DNA of 64,000 bases from Hygrophila difformis (GCA_030278955.1 JAOANR010000014.1:27468068-27532067), one strand, 5' to 3'; numbered from the stretch's first letter, positions 1-12,402 are shown. Translations and numbers: made by a program. The notes: generated from the letters alone by a model not told the origin.

Positions 1-817
1 TCTGGAGAAAATCCAAATAAGTCTAAATGTTCTGCTCTAATCCGATTTTACAATTTAATGAGTGTTAGGTTCTTAGTTTAAAGTTCTAGACTATGTCAAA
101 TTGTTATGCAAGTTGTTTGGGCTATTGATGACAATTCTATTTGCCTTGCAGAAAGCTTTTTGATTAATTAGACTAGTTATTTAAAATGTGGAGAGTTATC
201 ATTATTTATAAACAAATATGCTCGTTCTAAGTCTTTTTAAATGCTTAATTAAAATAAAGTCAGAGTAAGAACCCTGTATTGAAAAACAAAACAAAACAAG
301 TTATCTTGCAAAAAGAAAAAGAAAAGAAAATTAAAGAATGCAAGATTAAAAAAAAAGAAAAGAGAAAAACAGGGTGATTAAAAAAAAAAAAATTCATAAA
401 CTCTTGACTGGATGACTGGCACATATTCGGTGACATGAGTAGCTTTTGGAATTCAACCGTCTACAATTCAGCCAAAATGTCTAGAATATAGTGAAACCTA
501 GCCATAGATTGAGCATATTTAAAGACTGGAATAGAAAAGCATATTTACATTATTCACTTTCCCATATTAAGTGCTATGTATGATTAATCTGTTTTCTGTA
601 TTGTAAGTGCTTTGGATATCTAGTTCTAATAGCTGATGCATACCAATTTGCCTAGTTCTAGTACATTAAACTTTGAACCCTCTTATCTCATTTTATTGTT
701 GAAATCTATGATTTGGCAGAACTATAGAGACTTTATCTTTATTATCTTGATTGGCAAGTTGATGTGCTAATTGATCTCATTGCTCAAGGGACGAGCAATA
801 TTTAAGTGTGAGGATGT
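1..817 (+). mobile_element. 3' non-coding internal region and PPT of an Athila/Tat-like Ty3/gypsy element
   Basis: There is no coding frame. The stretch is AT-rich with purine runs (about 290-400), as is common between pol and the 3' LTR of Athila/Tat elements. A 7-bp hairpin (ATTGCTC at 779-785 with GAGCAAT at 793-799) is followed by a purine-rich tract, AGTGTGAGGATGT, ending next to the LTR start. Hairpin plus polypurine tract just before the LTR is what I know from this lineage. The 5' part of the element lies outside the window. Confidence 0.6.
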
Positions 818-2932
818 TGATGCACCCTGAGAAACCACATTTAAATGAGCTTAAATTATGATAAAATGAACCTAAATTGCATGCATGTGATCCTATTTTA
901 CTGCTTTTTAGTGTACATTTCATGTGATGTGTAAATATTAATAAGACTGATTAAATTGAGCTTATTTGAGTTCAATTTACCTTGTTTTATGCTTTTTAAT
1001 AAGACTTTGGCAATTCTAAGATATTGCAATGATGTTTCAGGCATTAAAAGGAAGAAAGAAGATGTTCTGAGGTCAAAGGACGCAAAATTCGGAATTTTCA
1101 ACACTGGAAGGCTCCAGAATGCGCCACATAAGCATGGCGGCGCATAAAAATGCTCTCCAGCGCCATTTTATGCGCCACTTCAACACTTGGGAAAATTTCG
1201 GATGGAAGAAGCTTCAGGATGCGCCATCTCTTCTTGGCGGCGCATAAAATGCCATTCCAGCGCCACTTTTTGCGCCGATTGTCAAATTTTAGGAAATTGT
1301 CAGAATGCACTGCTTCTTCTTGGCGGCGCCTGAAACCACCTTGGAGCGCCACTTTTTGCGCCGTTTTGGAAAATTCGGAAAATCAGCGTATGCGCCAGTT
1401 CTACTTGGTGGCGCCTAAAACCCTCTCCGAGCGCCATTTTATGCGCCGACGTCGCGGTTGAGCAGTTTCTTAACCTCCCGAACTCGGTTTTAAACACCGT
1501 TTTCTTCATTTCTTCGATATCCAGACTCATATTTTCGAACAATACTCTCTGGGAAACATCTGCTAATGGGAGAAGAAGGCCAGAAACACAAAATCATGCC
1601 GGAGGAATGCATCAAGAACGCTGTTCTGGGCGTGTTCTTCCTATTCTAGGTGTTGCCTTTCTTTTTCTTGCTTTGTAATGTTATGAATTTGCCTCTAAAT
1701 GTAATCTACTGTTATGTTTCGAATTTGTAGACGGATTTCTATAATGTTCGTGTTAGGAGTGATCTAGAACGGGAGTTCAGAATCACTTTTGAAGTATGAA
1801 CCTATCTTTTATGGAAGTAATTTAATGATCGATGTTTTTATGCTAATCTGGATTTATGTGTTAAGATGTTAAAGAATGAATTATGATTACTGTTTAGGAT
1901 GAGAAAGATCGATAATTTGCATATTTTCATGAATTTGGTATTTTCAGACATAATCTGTTTAAATTGGCAAATCTGAATTGATCGATGTTAATACCAGTAA
2001 TTTGTGATAAAATAATGATTGGGAAGAATAGCGTATTGATCGATTTTGTCTACTGCTAAAATTAATCTGATGTTGAATTCGCTAATCTGCAAAATTAAAG
2101 ATGATCGATCAATCTGTGTTCACTATTTTTAGTAATCTGGCATTAATTCTAAGCTGTCTGCATTTTAATATTATTAATTAAATCCAGTTTACCATGTTTT
2201 ATTATTATTTTACCATAATTGTTAGATTATTTACACTGTTCTGCATAATTTAAATGTTAGAATCTAATTCCATAAATTCTGCTTTGCGAATCGGGAGATA
2301 AAAGGTAGAATTAATATTTTAGTACCGGAATTGGGAATAAATTACATTAAAAATGGATTCTGACGTGTGCACAATGATTTGGGAAATGAAAAGTGCCTAT
2401 TAATTGCTATAGGAAAATTTGTATGCTTGGAAAAGACTCAAATTTAGGCCTAGAATAATGATTGCAAAATGTTAGATAATCTAATCAGCTTCCATGAAGT
2501 CCGTTTAAGCATAATTCGAATTTTTAGTAGATTATTATATTTTTAATCTTTATAAAAATATTTAAATTTAAGAAATTGATTTTTAGAACATTGGGAAATG
2601 TCAAATTGTTACACAATTTCTATTTTATAATAAAGATGGCAATATTTAAAATATTACAAGCAACTCCCATTAGTATTTTTATCAATTAAAACTTTAATTT
2701 GCTTTATTTTAATTTAATGTCACTGTTTTTAATTTAAATCACCATTAGAATTAAACAAATCTTTATAAATATATTAAATATAATTAATGAACTTAAGAAC
2801 AATTAAAATTTCTCCGGAATGAAATAATATTCTGAAATTCCCTGTGGATTCGACTCGGTATCCACCGGTTTTTATTACTTGATGACAACCATCCGCTTGT
2901 GGTAAAATATGAGTGGTGAAAATCACCCATCA
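818..2932 (+). repeat. LTR (3' LTR) of an Athila/Tat-like element
   Basis: The 2,115 bp segment starts TGATG and ends CATCA, the expected TG...CA inverted ends. The last 110 bp include GGATTCGACTCGG and a TATTACTTGATGACAACC stretch, typical of the U5 of this group just before the PBS. A block of GC-rich hairpins lies 300 bp in, and the rest is AT-rich. The five bases after it (ATACC, 2933-2937) would be one target-site copy; the other is outside the window. The start could instead be 815 (TGTTGATG). Confidence 0.65.
1121..1462 (+). repeat. Four diverged GC-rich hairpin repeats inside the LTR
   Basis: Four units of roughly 80-90 bp carry GGCGC...GCGCC arms. The clearest hairpin pairs GGCGCATAAAA with TTTTATGCGCC (11 bp stem). 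The block stands out because flanking DNA is AT-rich. It lies in the presumed U3, where promoter or silencing signals would be expected; that function is inference. Confidence 0.7.
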
Positions 2933-3360
2933 ATACCTTATTAACACTACTCTTTATTCAATAAAATTTTCTCCTTACAAGCGATTATTTATTCAACATA
3001 TATATAGCTATTTAAACTCTACCCTGTATACCTTATCACATTAGTTTATCTAAGTTCCTTGAAGCGGCTTAGTCCCACAACGGCGCAAGTATTGTTGGGC
3101 AACCCACACACATATAGATGCGATAGGAAGGTAACAATAAATCCAGAACATCTCAAACCATAAAATAGGCAGGACAATTAAACCCTGGTTCTAAACAGCA
3201 ACAAACAACTAACACCAGCCAAACACATAACTAGGCAATAACACAACGGGAATATAAACCATGAATCCCAGTCAACAGAAACATCCTCATAAGGAGGAAA
3301 CTAAACAAAGTACGCCTGATACAGAACCTAAACGGAAACGCAAACATGGAAGGAAAAACA
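2933..3360. other. No gene seen
   Basis: AT-rich non-coding sequence between the LTR and the minus-strand ORF. It is probably the 3' flank of that ORF. I see no domain, TIR or LTR end. Confidence 0.5.
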
Positions 3361-4623
3361 TCACTGATCAGGAGGCGGAAACTGGCGACGCATGTAGTCG
3401 TCCATCTGCCGCACATAGGCGTACATGTCGGACATGGTGGCCTGCTGCTGAGCCTGCCTCGTAGCGAACGAGTCCATGCGGGTCTGGTAGAAGTCCAATC
3501 TAGCGTCTATGGCATCATAACGAGCCTGCCCAGCTGCAAACCCGGCATCCATGCCGACCCGAATCTCCTGCATCATCTGCAGCATCTGAGCCATCTCATG
3601 TCCCTGAGGTGCCACTGCAGGAGGTGGAACTACTGGAGGAGGGGGTGGCTGCTCCGGTGGTACAACAAGGATCAAGCCGCCATCATCAGGCTGCGGGCGA
3701 AGTACAACATGGGGAGCCCCACGACGTAAGGCGCTACGCCGGGCATCGTAAGTCGGGATACGATAACAACTGCCCGCTACTAGATCGTACGGATCTGTCT
3801 CCGGTGCGCACAAGCCACAGATGAGGTAAACATGGGTAATCACCCTACTCCCTCGTCCTCTCCGCATACCCCGCAAGTTGTCCTCGATACAAGCTCCCAC
3901 ATTCACCCTACCGTCTCGCGCGATAAAGCAAATTGTCTCGTAGACGTGATCCAGGACGATGTGGCTCCGGGTGATCGGCCGGACGCGCCCTAACCATAGC
4001 TGAGCAAGCTCTCGCCAAGGGGAGTCCATCGTCGTCAAACGCAGCTCATGACCATGCTCGAGCTGAGGAGGCACTATGGTGCATAAGGTATCCCACGCAG
4101 GAGCAAGAACACGTCCCTCAGGGTGTGGGTGAAATGCGCCATCGTCAGGCAAGCCGAAATAGACATTGATCGCCCGAGCACTGAAGTCGAGATAGCGACC
4201 ACGAACCCATACCCGAGATAGGTCATCACCCTCCCCGAGACCGCCAATGTTGGCGATAACCTCCATAGCCAGATAACCGGAGGCAACGCCCTCGGGATGA
4301 CGTGCAAGTCCGGTCCACTGCAAATACTCCAAGACTGCACTGACCCTGTCATCGCCCAGATGATGAGGATATATGCCTCTCTCAGGGACATAAGCCCTGT
4401 TTCGACGAAGCTCGTCGAAATAGAAGTCTTGGGCAGCCCTCGTCCTAAACCGGAACCTGTCGTGCCGGTGAGGACGCACCTCGTCAGGGAGACCCCTGAG
4501 TCTCGGGCCCCGCTGCTCCTCGTCCTCCTCTGGCTCGCTCTCGTCGAAATCAGGCATCGCCGGAGCGGCATTGCTGGGGCCAGCCTCATCAGCAACTCGT
4601 CTCCTGGTCCTCGGAGGACACAT
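3361..4623 (-). CDS. Retrotransposon-associated 'putative plant transposon protein' ORF
   Basis: An open frame of about 420 codons. Visible parts are: an acidic N-terminal stretch (DESEPEEDEEQ); a central domain with the signature VWVRGRYLDFSARAIN followed by FGLPD, as in the putative plant transposon protein family (Pfam PF20167, from memory); a proline-rich linker; and a C-terminal amphipathic helix rich in Met, Gln and Arg. The family occurs as an extra ORF in plant LTR retrotransposons; its biochemical role is unknown to me. I chose the ATG at 4623 because the frame upstream reads through a 3' splice-acceptor-like TTTTGCAG (cut after 4661) and a spurious hydrophobic leader. An ATG at 4659 is the alternative. 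No frameshift is visible, which is notable in this decayed region. Confidence 0.6.
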   Translation of the reverse strand: MCPPRTRRRVADEAGPSNAAPAMPDFDESEPEEDEEQRGPRLRGLPDEVRPHRHDRFRFRTRAAQDFYFDELRRNRAYVPERGIYPHHLGDDRVSAVLEYLQWTGLARHPEGVASGYLAMEVIANIGGLGEGDDLSRVWVRGRYLDFSARAINVYFGLPDDGAFHPHPEGRVLAPAWDTLCTIVPPQLEHGHELRLTTMDSPWRELAQLWLGRVRPITRSHIVLDHVYETICFIARDGRVNVGACIEDNLRGMRRGRGSRVITHVYLICGLCAPETDPYDLVAGSCYRIPTYDARRSALRRGAPHVVLRPQPDDGGLILVVPPEQPPPPPVVPPPAVAPQGHEMAQMLQMMQEIRVGMDAGFAAGQARYDAIDARLDFYQTRMDSFATRQAQQQATMSDMYAYVRQMDDYMRRQFPPPDQ

Positions 4624-4660
4624 GAGAGACGCTAAAACAACCCACAAGAAAAGCAACATC

Positions 4661-5280
4661 CTGCAAAACATCAAATACCAACTATAAGACTAAATTCCAC
4701 ACAAAACTCAAGCAGAAATATGTAAGGGACATCAATGAAGATTTCCAACGTGAGTATTCCATAAGAACATCAAATCTATCGGTTGCTGAGACCAACCAGA
4801 AGGTAACCTCGGCAAAGGATATGCTCAAACTAGTTCCAAGACCTTTGTGGCATTTCGTCGAACACGTTATGTGCGCAATAAACCAAAACCTAGGTTACTA
4901 ACAAACACACGGAAGTTGCCCACAAAACGAAACAATCACTCTAATAACAACACATCATTTCCTTACAGCACCAAACAACAAAGAAATGAGCTAGTAGTCA
5001 CACCCCAATAACAACCAAACATCAAAAACTTCATAGTCTTTCTAAAGATTCAAATCCAACAAGAATTTGCGAAAAACATAAACACATTGTGGCATAAATA
5101 CAAGCAAGGCACAAGAGTAACAACAATTACCACATACACTTGCTAATTTGCACAAATCAAGCCTAAAAATAACAAACCCCCAATTTTTGTACATAAACCC
5201 TAATTCCTAAATCTCTTCACAAATCAAGTCATTCAAAGCATAAAAATTGAAATTAGTAAGTGAGTTTAGTAGATTCATAC
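4661..5280 (-). other. Predicted GT-AG intron upstream of the transposon-protein ORF
   Basis: On the minus strand a donor CAAG|GTATGA (exon ends at 5281) and an acceptor TTTTGCAG (exon resumes at 4660) bound a 620 bp AT-rich intron. The preceding leader exon does not contribute an in-frame start, so it would be 5' UTR. The prediction rests on consensus sites only. Confidence 0.4.
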
Positions 5281-5480
5281 CTTGGTAAGTGAAATTGAAG
5301 CCGAAATCAAGCGAACGGGGAGGTAAGACGCCGGATTTAGAGAAAATTGGGGGTGTGGTCTCGAATGGGAAATGGGGGAAGTGGCTCGCGCGGAGCGCGA
5401 GCCCCATTTTCTTCGAACAGGTGCGGTCGCGCGCTCGCCGCGCGCTATGTCGCCTTACCGCGCGGCCACCGCGCGGGACC
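5281..5480 (-). promoter_or_regulatory. GC-palindromic leader/promoter-like module of the transposon-protein ORF
   Basis: Around 5383-5476 the DNA becomes very GC-rich, with perfect palindromes such as GGCTCGCG...CGCGAGCC and CCGCGCGG-CCA-CCGCGCGG. Downstream on the minus strand is the leader exon ending at 5281. A GCTCGCCGCGCGC string recurs in the LTR at 6060-8877. I cannot place a transcription start. Confidence 0.35.
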
Positions 5481-5559
5481 CGGAGGGAGTTTTATTTTTT
5501 TTCCTGTTTTGCTTAATCTCTTTTGCTATACACCCCTCACTTAACCCGAGCATACATTG

Positions 5560-6035
5560 TCTGTGAGATACAACGACATGGGGTATCACCGACATCATTC
5601 CTGACAAAGACAGTAGAATTGCCTCGCATTTTCTTTTTGTAAGGCAACAGAAAACCCTCGGGACGAAGAAAACATAGGAACCATAAGAAATCCTGTGAAG
5701 AGTGGGAAACCGCTTATTGACTAGCGTCACCACCACAATTTGCTTGTATTCACGACGTGTTCCACGTCTCTCGATTGAAGAAGTATGTGCACGATCCGAC
5801 CCATGTACTCCAACCGGAAGAAGTTGAATTTGAGGATGACCTAAGTTACGAGGAAGTTCCGGTGCGAATACTTGACACGAAGGAGAGAGTAATGAGGAAT
5901 AAGACCGTGAGAATGGTTAAGGTTCTTTGGTCCAACCACGAGACGGAGACGGAAACGTGGGAGTTGGAGGCCGACATGAAACAACGTTACCCTACCCTCT
6001 TCCAAGATGAGCCGGCCACAGTTATGGGGACATAA
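5560..6035 (+). pseudogene. Degraded chromovirus pol 3' end: integrase scrap plus chromodomain C-terminus
   Basis: From 5560 to about 5650 the plus strand aligns by eye with the integrase segment around 44290-44360 on the minus strand (the block with the catalytic ISD of the core). The following sequence is scrambled, then from about 5727 it matches the C-terminal pol part of the Tekay element. The last 93 codons (5757-6035) are open and read as the C-terminal tail and chromodomain ([16 protein letters not shown] start, then a VKVLWSNHE strand and WELEADM). It ends directly before a PPT. The bulk of gag-pol is missing. Confidence 0.75.
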
Positions 6036-6039
6036 CTGT

Positions 6040-6059
6040 ATTCTTAAGGGGGGGGAGGA
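6040..6059 (+). other. Polypurine tract of the plus-strand chromovirus
   Basis: CTTAAGGGGGGGGAGGA directly precedes TGTAACACCC, the LTR start. PPT position and composition are as expected for priming plus-strand DNA synthesis in Ty3/gypsy elements. Confidence 0.8.
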
Positions 6060-6161
6060 TGTAACACCCGAGAAAAACAAATTCAAATTGTTTTGAACTA
6101 CGTCATGACTTGATCCCTTCACAGGGTACGTAGGCAGCTTGGAAATAATTTCTAAGTTCAG

Positions 6162-6272
6162 TCACAAAATAAATCACAAAATAAATCATAAAATAAATCA
6201 CAAAATAAATCACAAAATAAAATCATAAAATAAATCATAAGATAAATCACAAAATAGATCACAAGATCAATC
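6162..6272 (+). repeat. 12-bp tandem repeat in the LTR
   Basis: About nine copies of CACAAAATAAAT with C/T and A/G variants follow one another with almost constant period. Confidence 0.85.
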
Positions 6273-8001
6273 GCAAGGACGATAGGAGGAGTTGGGACTA
6301 ATTTAGACTAGACTAATTAGGGCACGAAAATGTTACGAGCGATAAGCCGAACTCGTAACAAGTTTAAGGTAAAGATTCCGAACTGGAGACGACCCGAGGA
6401 GTCGAGCTAACACGTAAAGGGTAGAAAACCGATAGAGGAAAGGAAGAAAAGACCCGACGGAACACGCGGACCGCCGAACCGGCCGGTCCGGCCGGCCCGC
6501 GCTCGCCGCGCGCCGCCGCGCGGGAGGCGGAGTCGCGACTCCAGGCCTGGCACGCGTGCTCCGCGCGGGCAAAGGCGTAGGTGCGCATCACCAGCGCGCC
6601 AGAGGTGCTGAAAGTGTAAACTTTCCTTCCATGGCGATTTTCTTGCCAAAAACAACACCCCTAACGATGGTAACCGAATCCCAGCCTTAGGGAAGGCTTA
6701 AGAACACCATAGGGGCGTCCCAAACCCTAGGTTTTCGGAAACCACTCCCTAAACACTCTCAATTTTCTCTCCAAGTTCAAAATCCCTCCGAATCCACTTT
6801 CCGGCGAGCATTCCGGCGACGATGAGGCGAAAGGAACCAAGCCCTGCCTTCTAGACTCTTGGTAAGCTATGGTATAATGTTTTAGTTCGTCCATACCACT
6901 TAGAAACTCGAAAGCTTACCCTTTTCCTTTACTACAATTTCACGTCGGAAAACGAACAAAAAGCGATTGGAGAAGTTGGCCATTCGTCGCAACCCTAGGA
7001 CGTCCGGAAACCCATTCCAGCGACTCAAATCTCTAACTAAGTAAGTTAATACCTTACTCACAAATTTTTGTGGTTTATTGTTTTTTAAAACTCGAGATCT
7101 ATACCCGTAACATAAATCGATTTTCAAAAACCCTATTTCATCCAATTTCAAAAACTCGCCTAAAACTCGACCTTCGGGAATTCAAACCGAAAACTTTTCA
7201 ATATAGATTTTGTTCCTAAGACTTTAATCTATCTTTTGTCCAAATTTCAGCCATTGACATTAAGATTTGCTATTCCAAATCTTGCCATAAACTTTCTGTG
7301 ACAAACCGAACGTTTCAAACTGTTGACAGATTTCATTACTCGACTTGATGCATGTTTTTCACCCATTTTTAAAATGATTCAACTTTGCATTTCTAACAAA
7401 AGTTGTAGATAAATTTTTCTAGATTATGCATATAAAATTTCATGGATTTTGGAGTTCATTTGGTATGTCAAATTGGTCGAATTTCAGAACTGTTTTAAAA
7501 CCCCTTTGGAGTCCGCGCATGAACAGTGTGTTGTGGTCAATTTTTGAGCATCTAAAATCCATTATTTCCAATTTCTTGAAACATGAAAGTTTTTCATTAA
7601 TGTGTTGTGTATCTCCTGTAAACATTTCGAATCAATTGGCTTTGAAATGAATTTTTAATCGGCGTCGCACGAACCTGGGACGAAATCAGTTTTTGATACA
7701 GAAATTCCCTTTTCTAAAGAACTCAAATTTTGACTCACTTCGAGACCTTATTTCCGAAAACTTAAAATAAGAAAGTTGTTCGTGTGTGTGTTTTTGAGCT
7801 ACTGTGTAAATTTCAGAATTTTTGGTGTAAAAATGAATTTTTAATTAAGAAAGGCGTAAACTGCGTCGAATCGGATTTTTCGAATTTGAGAAAACACGAA
7901 CTATGAAACGCGTTATCGAATCTTTTGATCACTTGAAATACGAACTTTCGAAAAATCCCGTGCACTAGACTGAGCCGATCTTCATGCTAATCATTATCTT
8001 T

Positions 8002-8186
8002 GAGACTGCCTCGTTAGTGGTCTCCTTACTATCTGAGATTGCCTCGTTAGTGATCTCGCGCGCTGTGTTTTGGATCGCCTCATTAGTGATCCTACTATCT
8101 TTTGAGACTGCCTCGTTAGTGGTCTCCCATTGCTGTGGACTGCCTCGTTAGTGGTCCTATATTGAGATTGCCTCGTTAGTGATCTC
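8002..8186 (+). repeat. Six tandem hairpins in the LTR
   Basis: Units of the form GAGAC-TGCCTCGTTAGTG-GTCTC recur six times. Compensating changes keep the arms paired: GAGAC/GTCTC alternates with GAGATT/GATCTC, GGATC/GATCC and GGAC/GTCC-like arms. The loop TGCCTCGTTAGTG is nearly invariant. Confidence 0.85.
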
Positions 8187-8877
8187 CCGGTATGGTGTCC
8201 TCTTCTTAGTTTGCGGGATAAAATATAAAAGACTTATGTGAGTGCTAAATTACGCTTAAATCTTATTTACCATGCTTTTAAATTACGCATTTAAATTACG
8301 TCATTAAATTATGCTTTTAAATTCCGCTTTTAAATTGTCTTTTAAATTATGCATTTTCGTCTTGGATAAATTAATCATGTTTTCCGCTGCGAATAAAATA
8401 TGGATTTTTAAAGTAATGCATGACAAGTGAATCTTTGGATCTAAACACATGTAACCCCTTAAATTGTTAGTTAGGGATTAACTTACTCGGTATATTTTTA
8501 TACTGATAAACCGTTGTCATTTTTCTTTTACAGAGTATGTCGAGTGACGCATGCATATGCACTTGGGGGAAACCATTATGGACATTTTAAATTCTGCATC
8601 GTACTGTTTTTACCGGGTCTGTTAAACTCGAGGATTTGGCCATGTTGGCCGTGATTACTTTCCGCTGCATTTACTCTATTTACTTTCGCGCATGATGATT
8701 ATTACTATCGTAGTTTGAATTAAGTATTATAAATTTCCGGACTAAATCTTGAAATGTTTTAAATCTTTTACGTACCCACAAGCCTTGCATTTCCTTAGTG
8801 AGCTCGGGAAGCCGTGTCTTGCTAGGGAGATGTGGCGGTGACATCCCGGCCTGGGTTATCAAATCTGGGGTGTTACA

Positions 8878-9474
8878 TAATAGGTGGATAATATTTAGTG
8901 ATGGTAGATATAGGGGTGGCATGGTTCGGATATTCGAGATTTTTCAAGTATTTGCTAACCAAAATTGAACCCACTATTCGCAAATTATTCGAACCGAATC
9001 GAATGACAAAATTTCAAAAAAAAATTTCGAGAATAAATCCAAAACTCTTGTTCCAGACTTCTGTCAACATCCAATGTGACTATGTGAGTATGATTTATTT
9101 TGTGATATTTTATACATATGTCAACATAAAATCTGCGAAAATTGATAAAAATGAACTAGATTGGAATAACTTGTGAAAATTATGAAATTGTAGAAAATGC
9201 GCTATTTGTCATCCTTGAACGGTCATTTTGAAGGTGTAAGGCGTGCCCACGCCTAAGGATTTGGAAGCTGCTGAAAATAAGAAATACAAATAAATCCTTG
9301 GACAGTAAGGTTTTTAGGTTGTCGGCTAGGCATACTCATTGCGTTTACATATAGGTTAGATAGGTATTTGTAAGGCCATGCATCACTTGCATAATATATA
9401 TGTTTGTGGTTGAAACACTAGTATGGGACGGTGTGATGTTTTATATGCTTTTCCTAAATTCTGTTTATTTTATA
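8878..9474. other. Unassigned repeat debris, possible hAT fragment
   Basis: At 8912 TAGGGGTGGCATGGTTCGG resembles the end of plant hAT MITEs, but no matching right end or 8-bp duplication is visible. The remainder merges into LTR-like sequence. No gene is supported. Confidence 0.3.
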
Positions 9475-9734
9475 CTACCTCCGTCTCAATATTTTTGTTA
9501 CGGACCCACCCGGCACATATGCCAACACACATTTTTAACGGTTAATAACTTAAATTGTGTACAATAAAAAATTATAAAAATTTGATAGTCTAAAACTACA
9601 AGATCAGACGAATCTAACAAGATCTCACTTGACTATGTTTTTTCTTGCATAACTATGATAAAAATTTGAATCAAACTTAAACAGTGAATAGTGTCAAAAA
9701 GTCAAACATAACATTTATACTGAGACGGAGGAAG
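9475..9734. mobile_element. Stowaway-like MITE
   Basis: A 260 bp element with terminal inverted repeats CTACCTCCGTCTCAAT and ACTGAGACGGAGGAAG, flanked by TA on both sides (9473-9474 and 9735-9736). Size, TIR and TA duplication fit Stowaway (Tc1/mariner-derived). No coding capacity. Confidence 0.85.
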
Positions 9735-10276
9735 TAACTGTTTCCCTTTATTTCCCTGCACGTATATCTCTTGCTCAGTACGTTGTACTGACTCATTTTC
9801 TTTGTTTGTTTTATAGATCCTTCTGAAGGCGCTGGAGCATGATTAGGGTATGGGTGTTGAGAGATCACATAGATAAGACTCTTATGTTTATTTGTATTAT
9901 GTTTATGTGATACTCTGTTGCTATGTTATTGTTGTGCTTCGATTATTGCTCGTTGAGGTATGTGAGCCAGGCCTTATGTGATTTACTGTTTTGGGCTGGT
10001 AGCCCTTATTTGAGATATTGGCTTGTTACTGAATTTTGAGGCTGATAGCCTGGATAGTATGTTGGGATTATATTTGAGTTTATGTTGAGACTTGTTTTTA
10101 TCTGTGTTATTATTTGTTTTAGATTCCGCATTTAATTTGATTAAACATATAATCACTGTAGAATTGTACTTAGCCTTGTACTAGCTGTTTTAAATTAGGT
10201 CGTCACTAGTTTAGGATAGTTAGTACAACGATAACTCTTGCGAAAATCATGTTTGAATTTTTTGGGCATTACAAGT
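9735..10276 (+). repeat. Probable old Ty3/gypsy LTR fragment
   Basis: The stretch carries CTCAGTACGTTGTACTGACTC (split by a few bases) and a GATCCTTCTGAAGGCGCTGG-like block, which I know from chromovirus LTRs. It ends TTGGGCATTACA, an LTR-like CA end. The left end is lost, possibly left of the MITE at 9475. No coding. Confidence 0.4.
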
Positions 10277-11845
10277 GTACCCAACACCCACTACTGGCTT
10301 AGATAAACCCGATGAAGAGGGTGCTCAACGCTCTATCAATACCTGTGGATGTTAATTTCCGTTTTCTTGGGAAGAGCCGAACACATATACGAAGGCCAAG
10401 ATGCAATCTCACAATTCTCTATCTTCTCTCAATCTTAAAATACTCTATATAGCTCTCAAGTCTCAACTAAAAAAATATCTTTATTCAACTCACATTCTCA
10501 TTTGAACTTGGGGAATGCTCTAGTTGGAATGAGGAACTTATGTGAGCCACAACGGTGCAATTGGGTGTTGATCTTAATACTTTTATTCCGCATGAATTAT
10601 TTGCTTCTCAATCTCAATCTCAACCGGAATATGAAACTCCTTCAGGTCATCCTAGAGGAGGAGGAAGAAGGGACTAAGTTGGTTCTGCATCTTTACTAAT
10701 TGTCTCCCAATTGGTCCCTCAAGCCCTTAATATTTTTTATGGTGACGTGGCAGGTCATTAAAAAGAAGATTAATTTTAATTGTCCATGCAGGCATTGTTG
10801 TTTGACCATTATGGGCATGTTTGGAATGATGAACAATTTATTACGGTGTATTGTATTAACATTATGTATAAAAATAATACTAACATTTAATACACAAAAA
10901 ATGTGTTAATAAAGTTCAATATAATTTCAGGCCCAAATCGCATATAGGGCCCAATAAAAGCATTGATTAGAGAATTAAGCATTACGCCGAAACGACAGTA
11001 AAAGGTTGGAAACCACAGAGGGAGATAAAACTCCTCAAAGCAATAAAAGATCTCCATTGTATACTTCACGCAACAGCGAGGTTCGTAAAAGGAATACAAG
11101 AAGCCAAAATAAACGTTTGAGAAAACTCCAAGAGAAATCAAACAAAATGGATGGTACAGGAGATCTAGCCCTTTGTGCAAACACAATTCGGACAAAGAAT
11201 ACGTCTGTTGTTCATCCCGAAGGACAACAAACAACGAATCTGGGTCATGAAACACGTCAATACTCTCCTTAGATGAGGCTATGTTTGAAAGGCTAAACAC
11301 GACAATGGAAAATAATGTCGCAATACGACTGGAGGCAGTATTGAAAGCGCCTGTCGGGACCCCAAGTCTCGTAGAAAACAACGTTACCACTCTAGCTTCG
11401 CCCGTAATAGTGCCCAACCAAGGGCAATACTATTACGAAGGGCTATACTATCCCTTGTACCCTCCAATGGGAACGTGGGGTCTTTACATGGCAGTGCAAA
11501 GTTATTCTCAGAATCAGCCCTTTAACGTGACTGCACCACTACTGGCTTCAGGTTACCTACGGCTTATACAGCTTCTCCAGCCATACAGCCGACATGGGGG
11601 ATGGAAAATATGGCGGAAATCCCCAACACTAGTGAAACTAAGGCTGCCGAAACATCTCCTCCCAACAAGGTCCCCTGTGAGTTCAACGAGAACTTTGCCT
11701 CAACCTACTTCAGATATTCCACCACACCAGAACTCAAAGCGCTTATGGGAGATGAAGACTAGAATGAGATTGGAGGTGCCAACCGATGGGCTAGAGCATA
11801 TTAATTTCAATTTCAATTACAATTAATTCATCATTTCAAAAACAT
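10277..11845 (+). other. Unassigned region with an open frame at 11281-11826
   Basis: The plus-strand frame at 11281-11826 (181 codons) and a shorter one at 11006-11272 encode sequences I do not recognise. The second starts basic (Lys/Arg-rich); the first has a Tyr/Pro-rich centre (QYYYEGLYYPLYPP), which could be a decayed gag. A CTCTATATAGCTC TATA-like string lies near 10445. I see no catalytic motif and no repeat boundary. Confidence 0.25.
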
Positions 11846-11855
11846 AAAGCTTACC

Positions 11856-12402
<547 letters not shown>

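Larger units (their letters stand above)
6060..8877 (+). repeat. Tekay-like LTR, type A
   Basis: A 2,818 bp unit with perfect terminal inverted repeats TGTAACACCC...GGGTGTTACA. Its last ~110 bp (from CAAGCCTTGCAT to the end) match the ends of the 2,482 bp LTRs at 40673-43154 and 49081-51562, but most of its U3 does not; those are called type B here. It contains three unusual internal repeats: a 12-bp array, GC palindromes near 6455-6560, and a hairpin array. It is the 3' LTR of the truncated element; the 5' LTR is absent. Confidence 0.85.

Noticed and set aside
10887..11417. Minus-strand 176-codon frame as a gene
   Set aside because: It overlaps two plus-strand frames, has no recognisable motif and lies in repeat debris.
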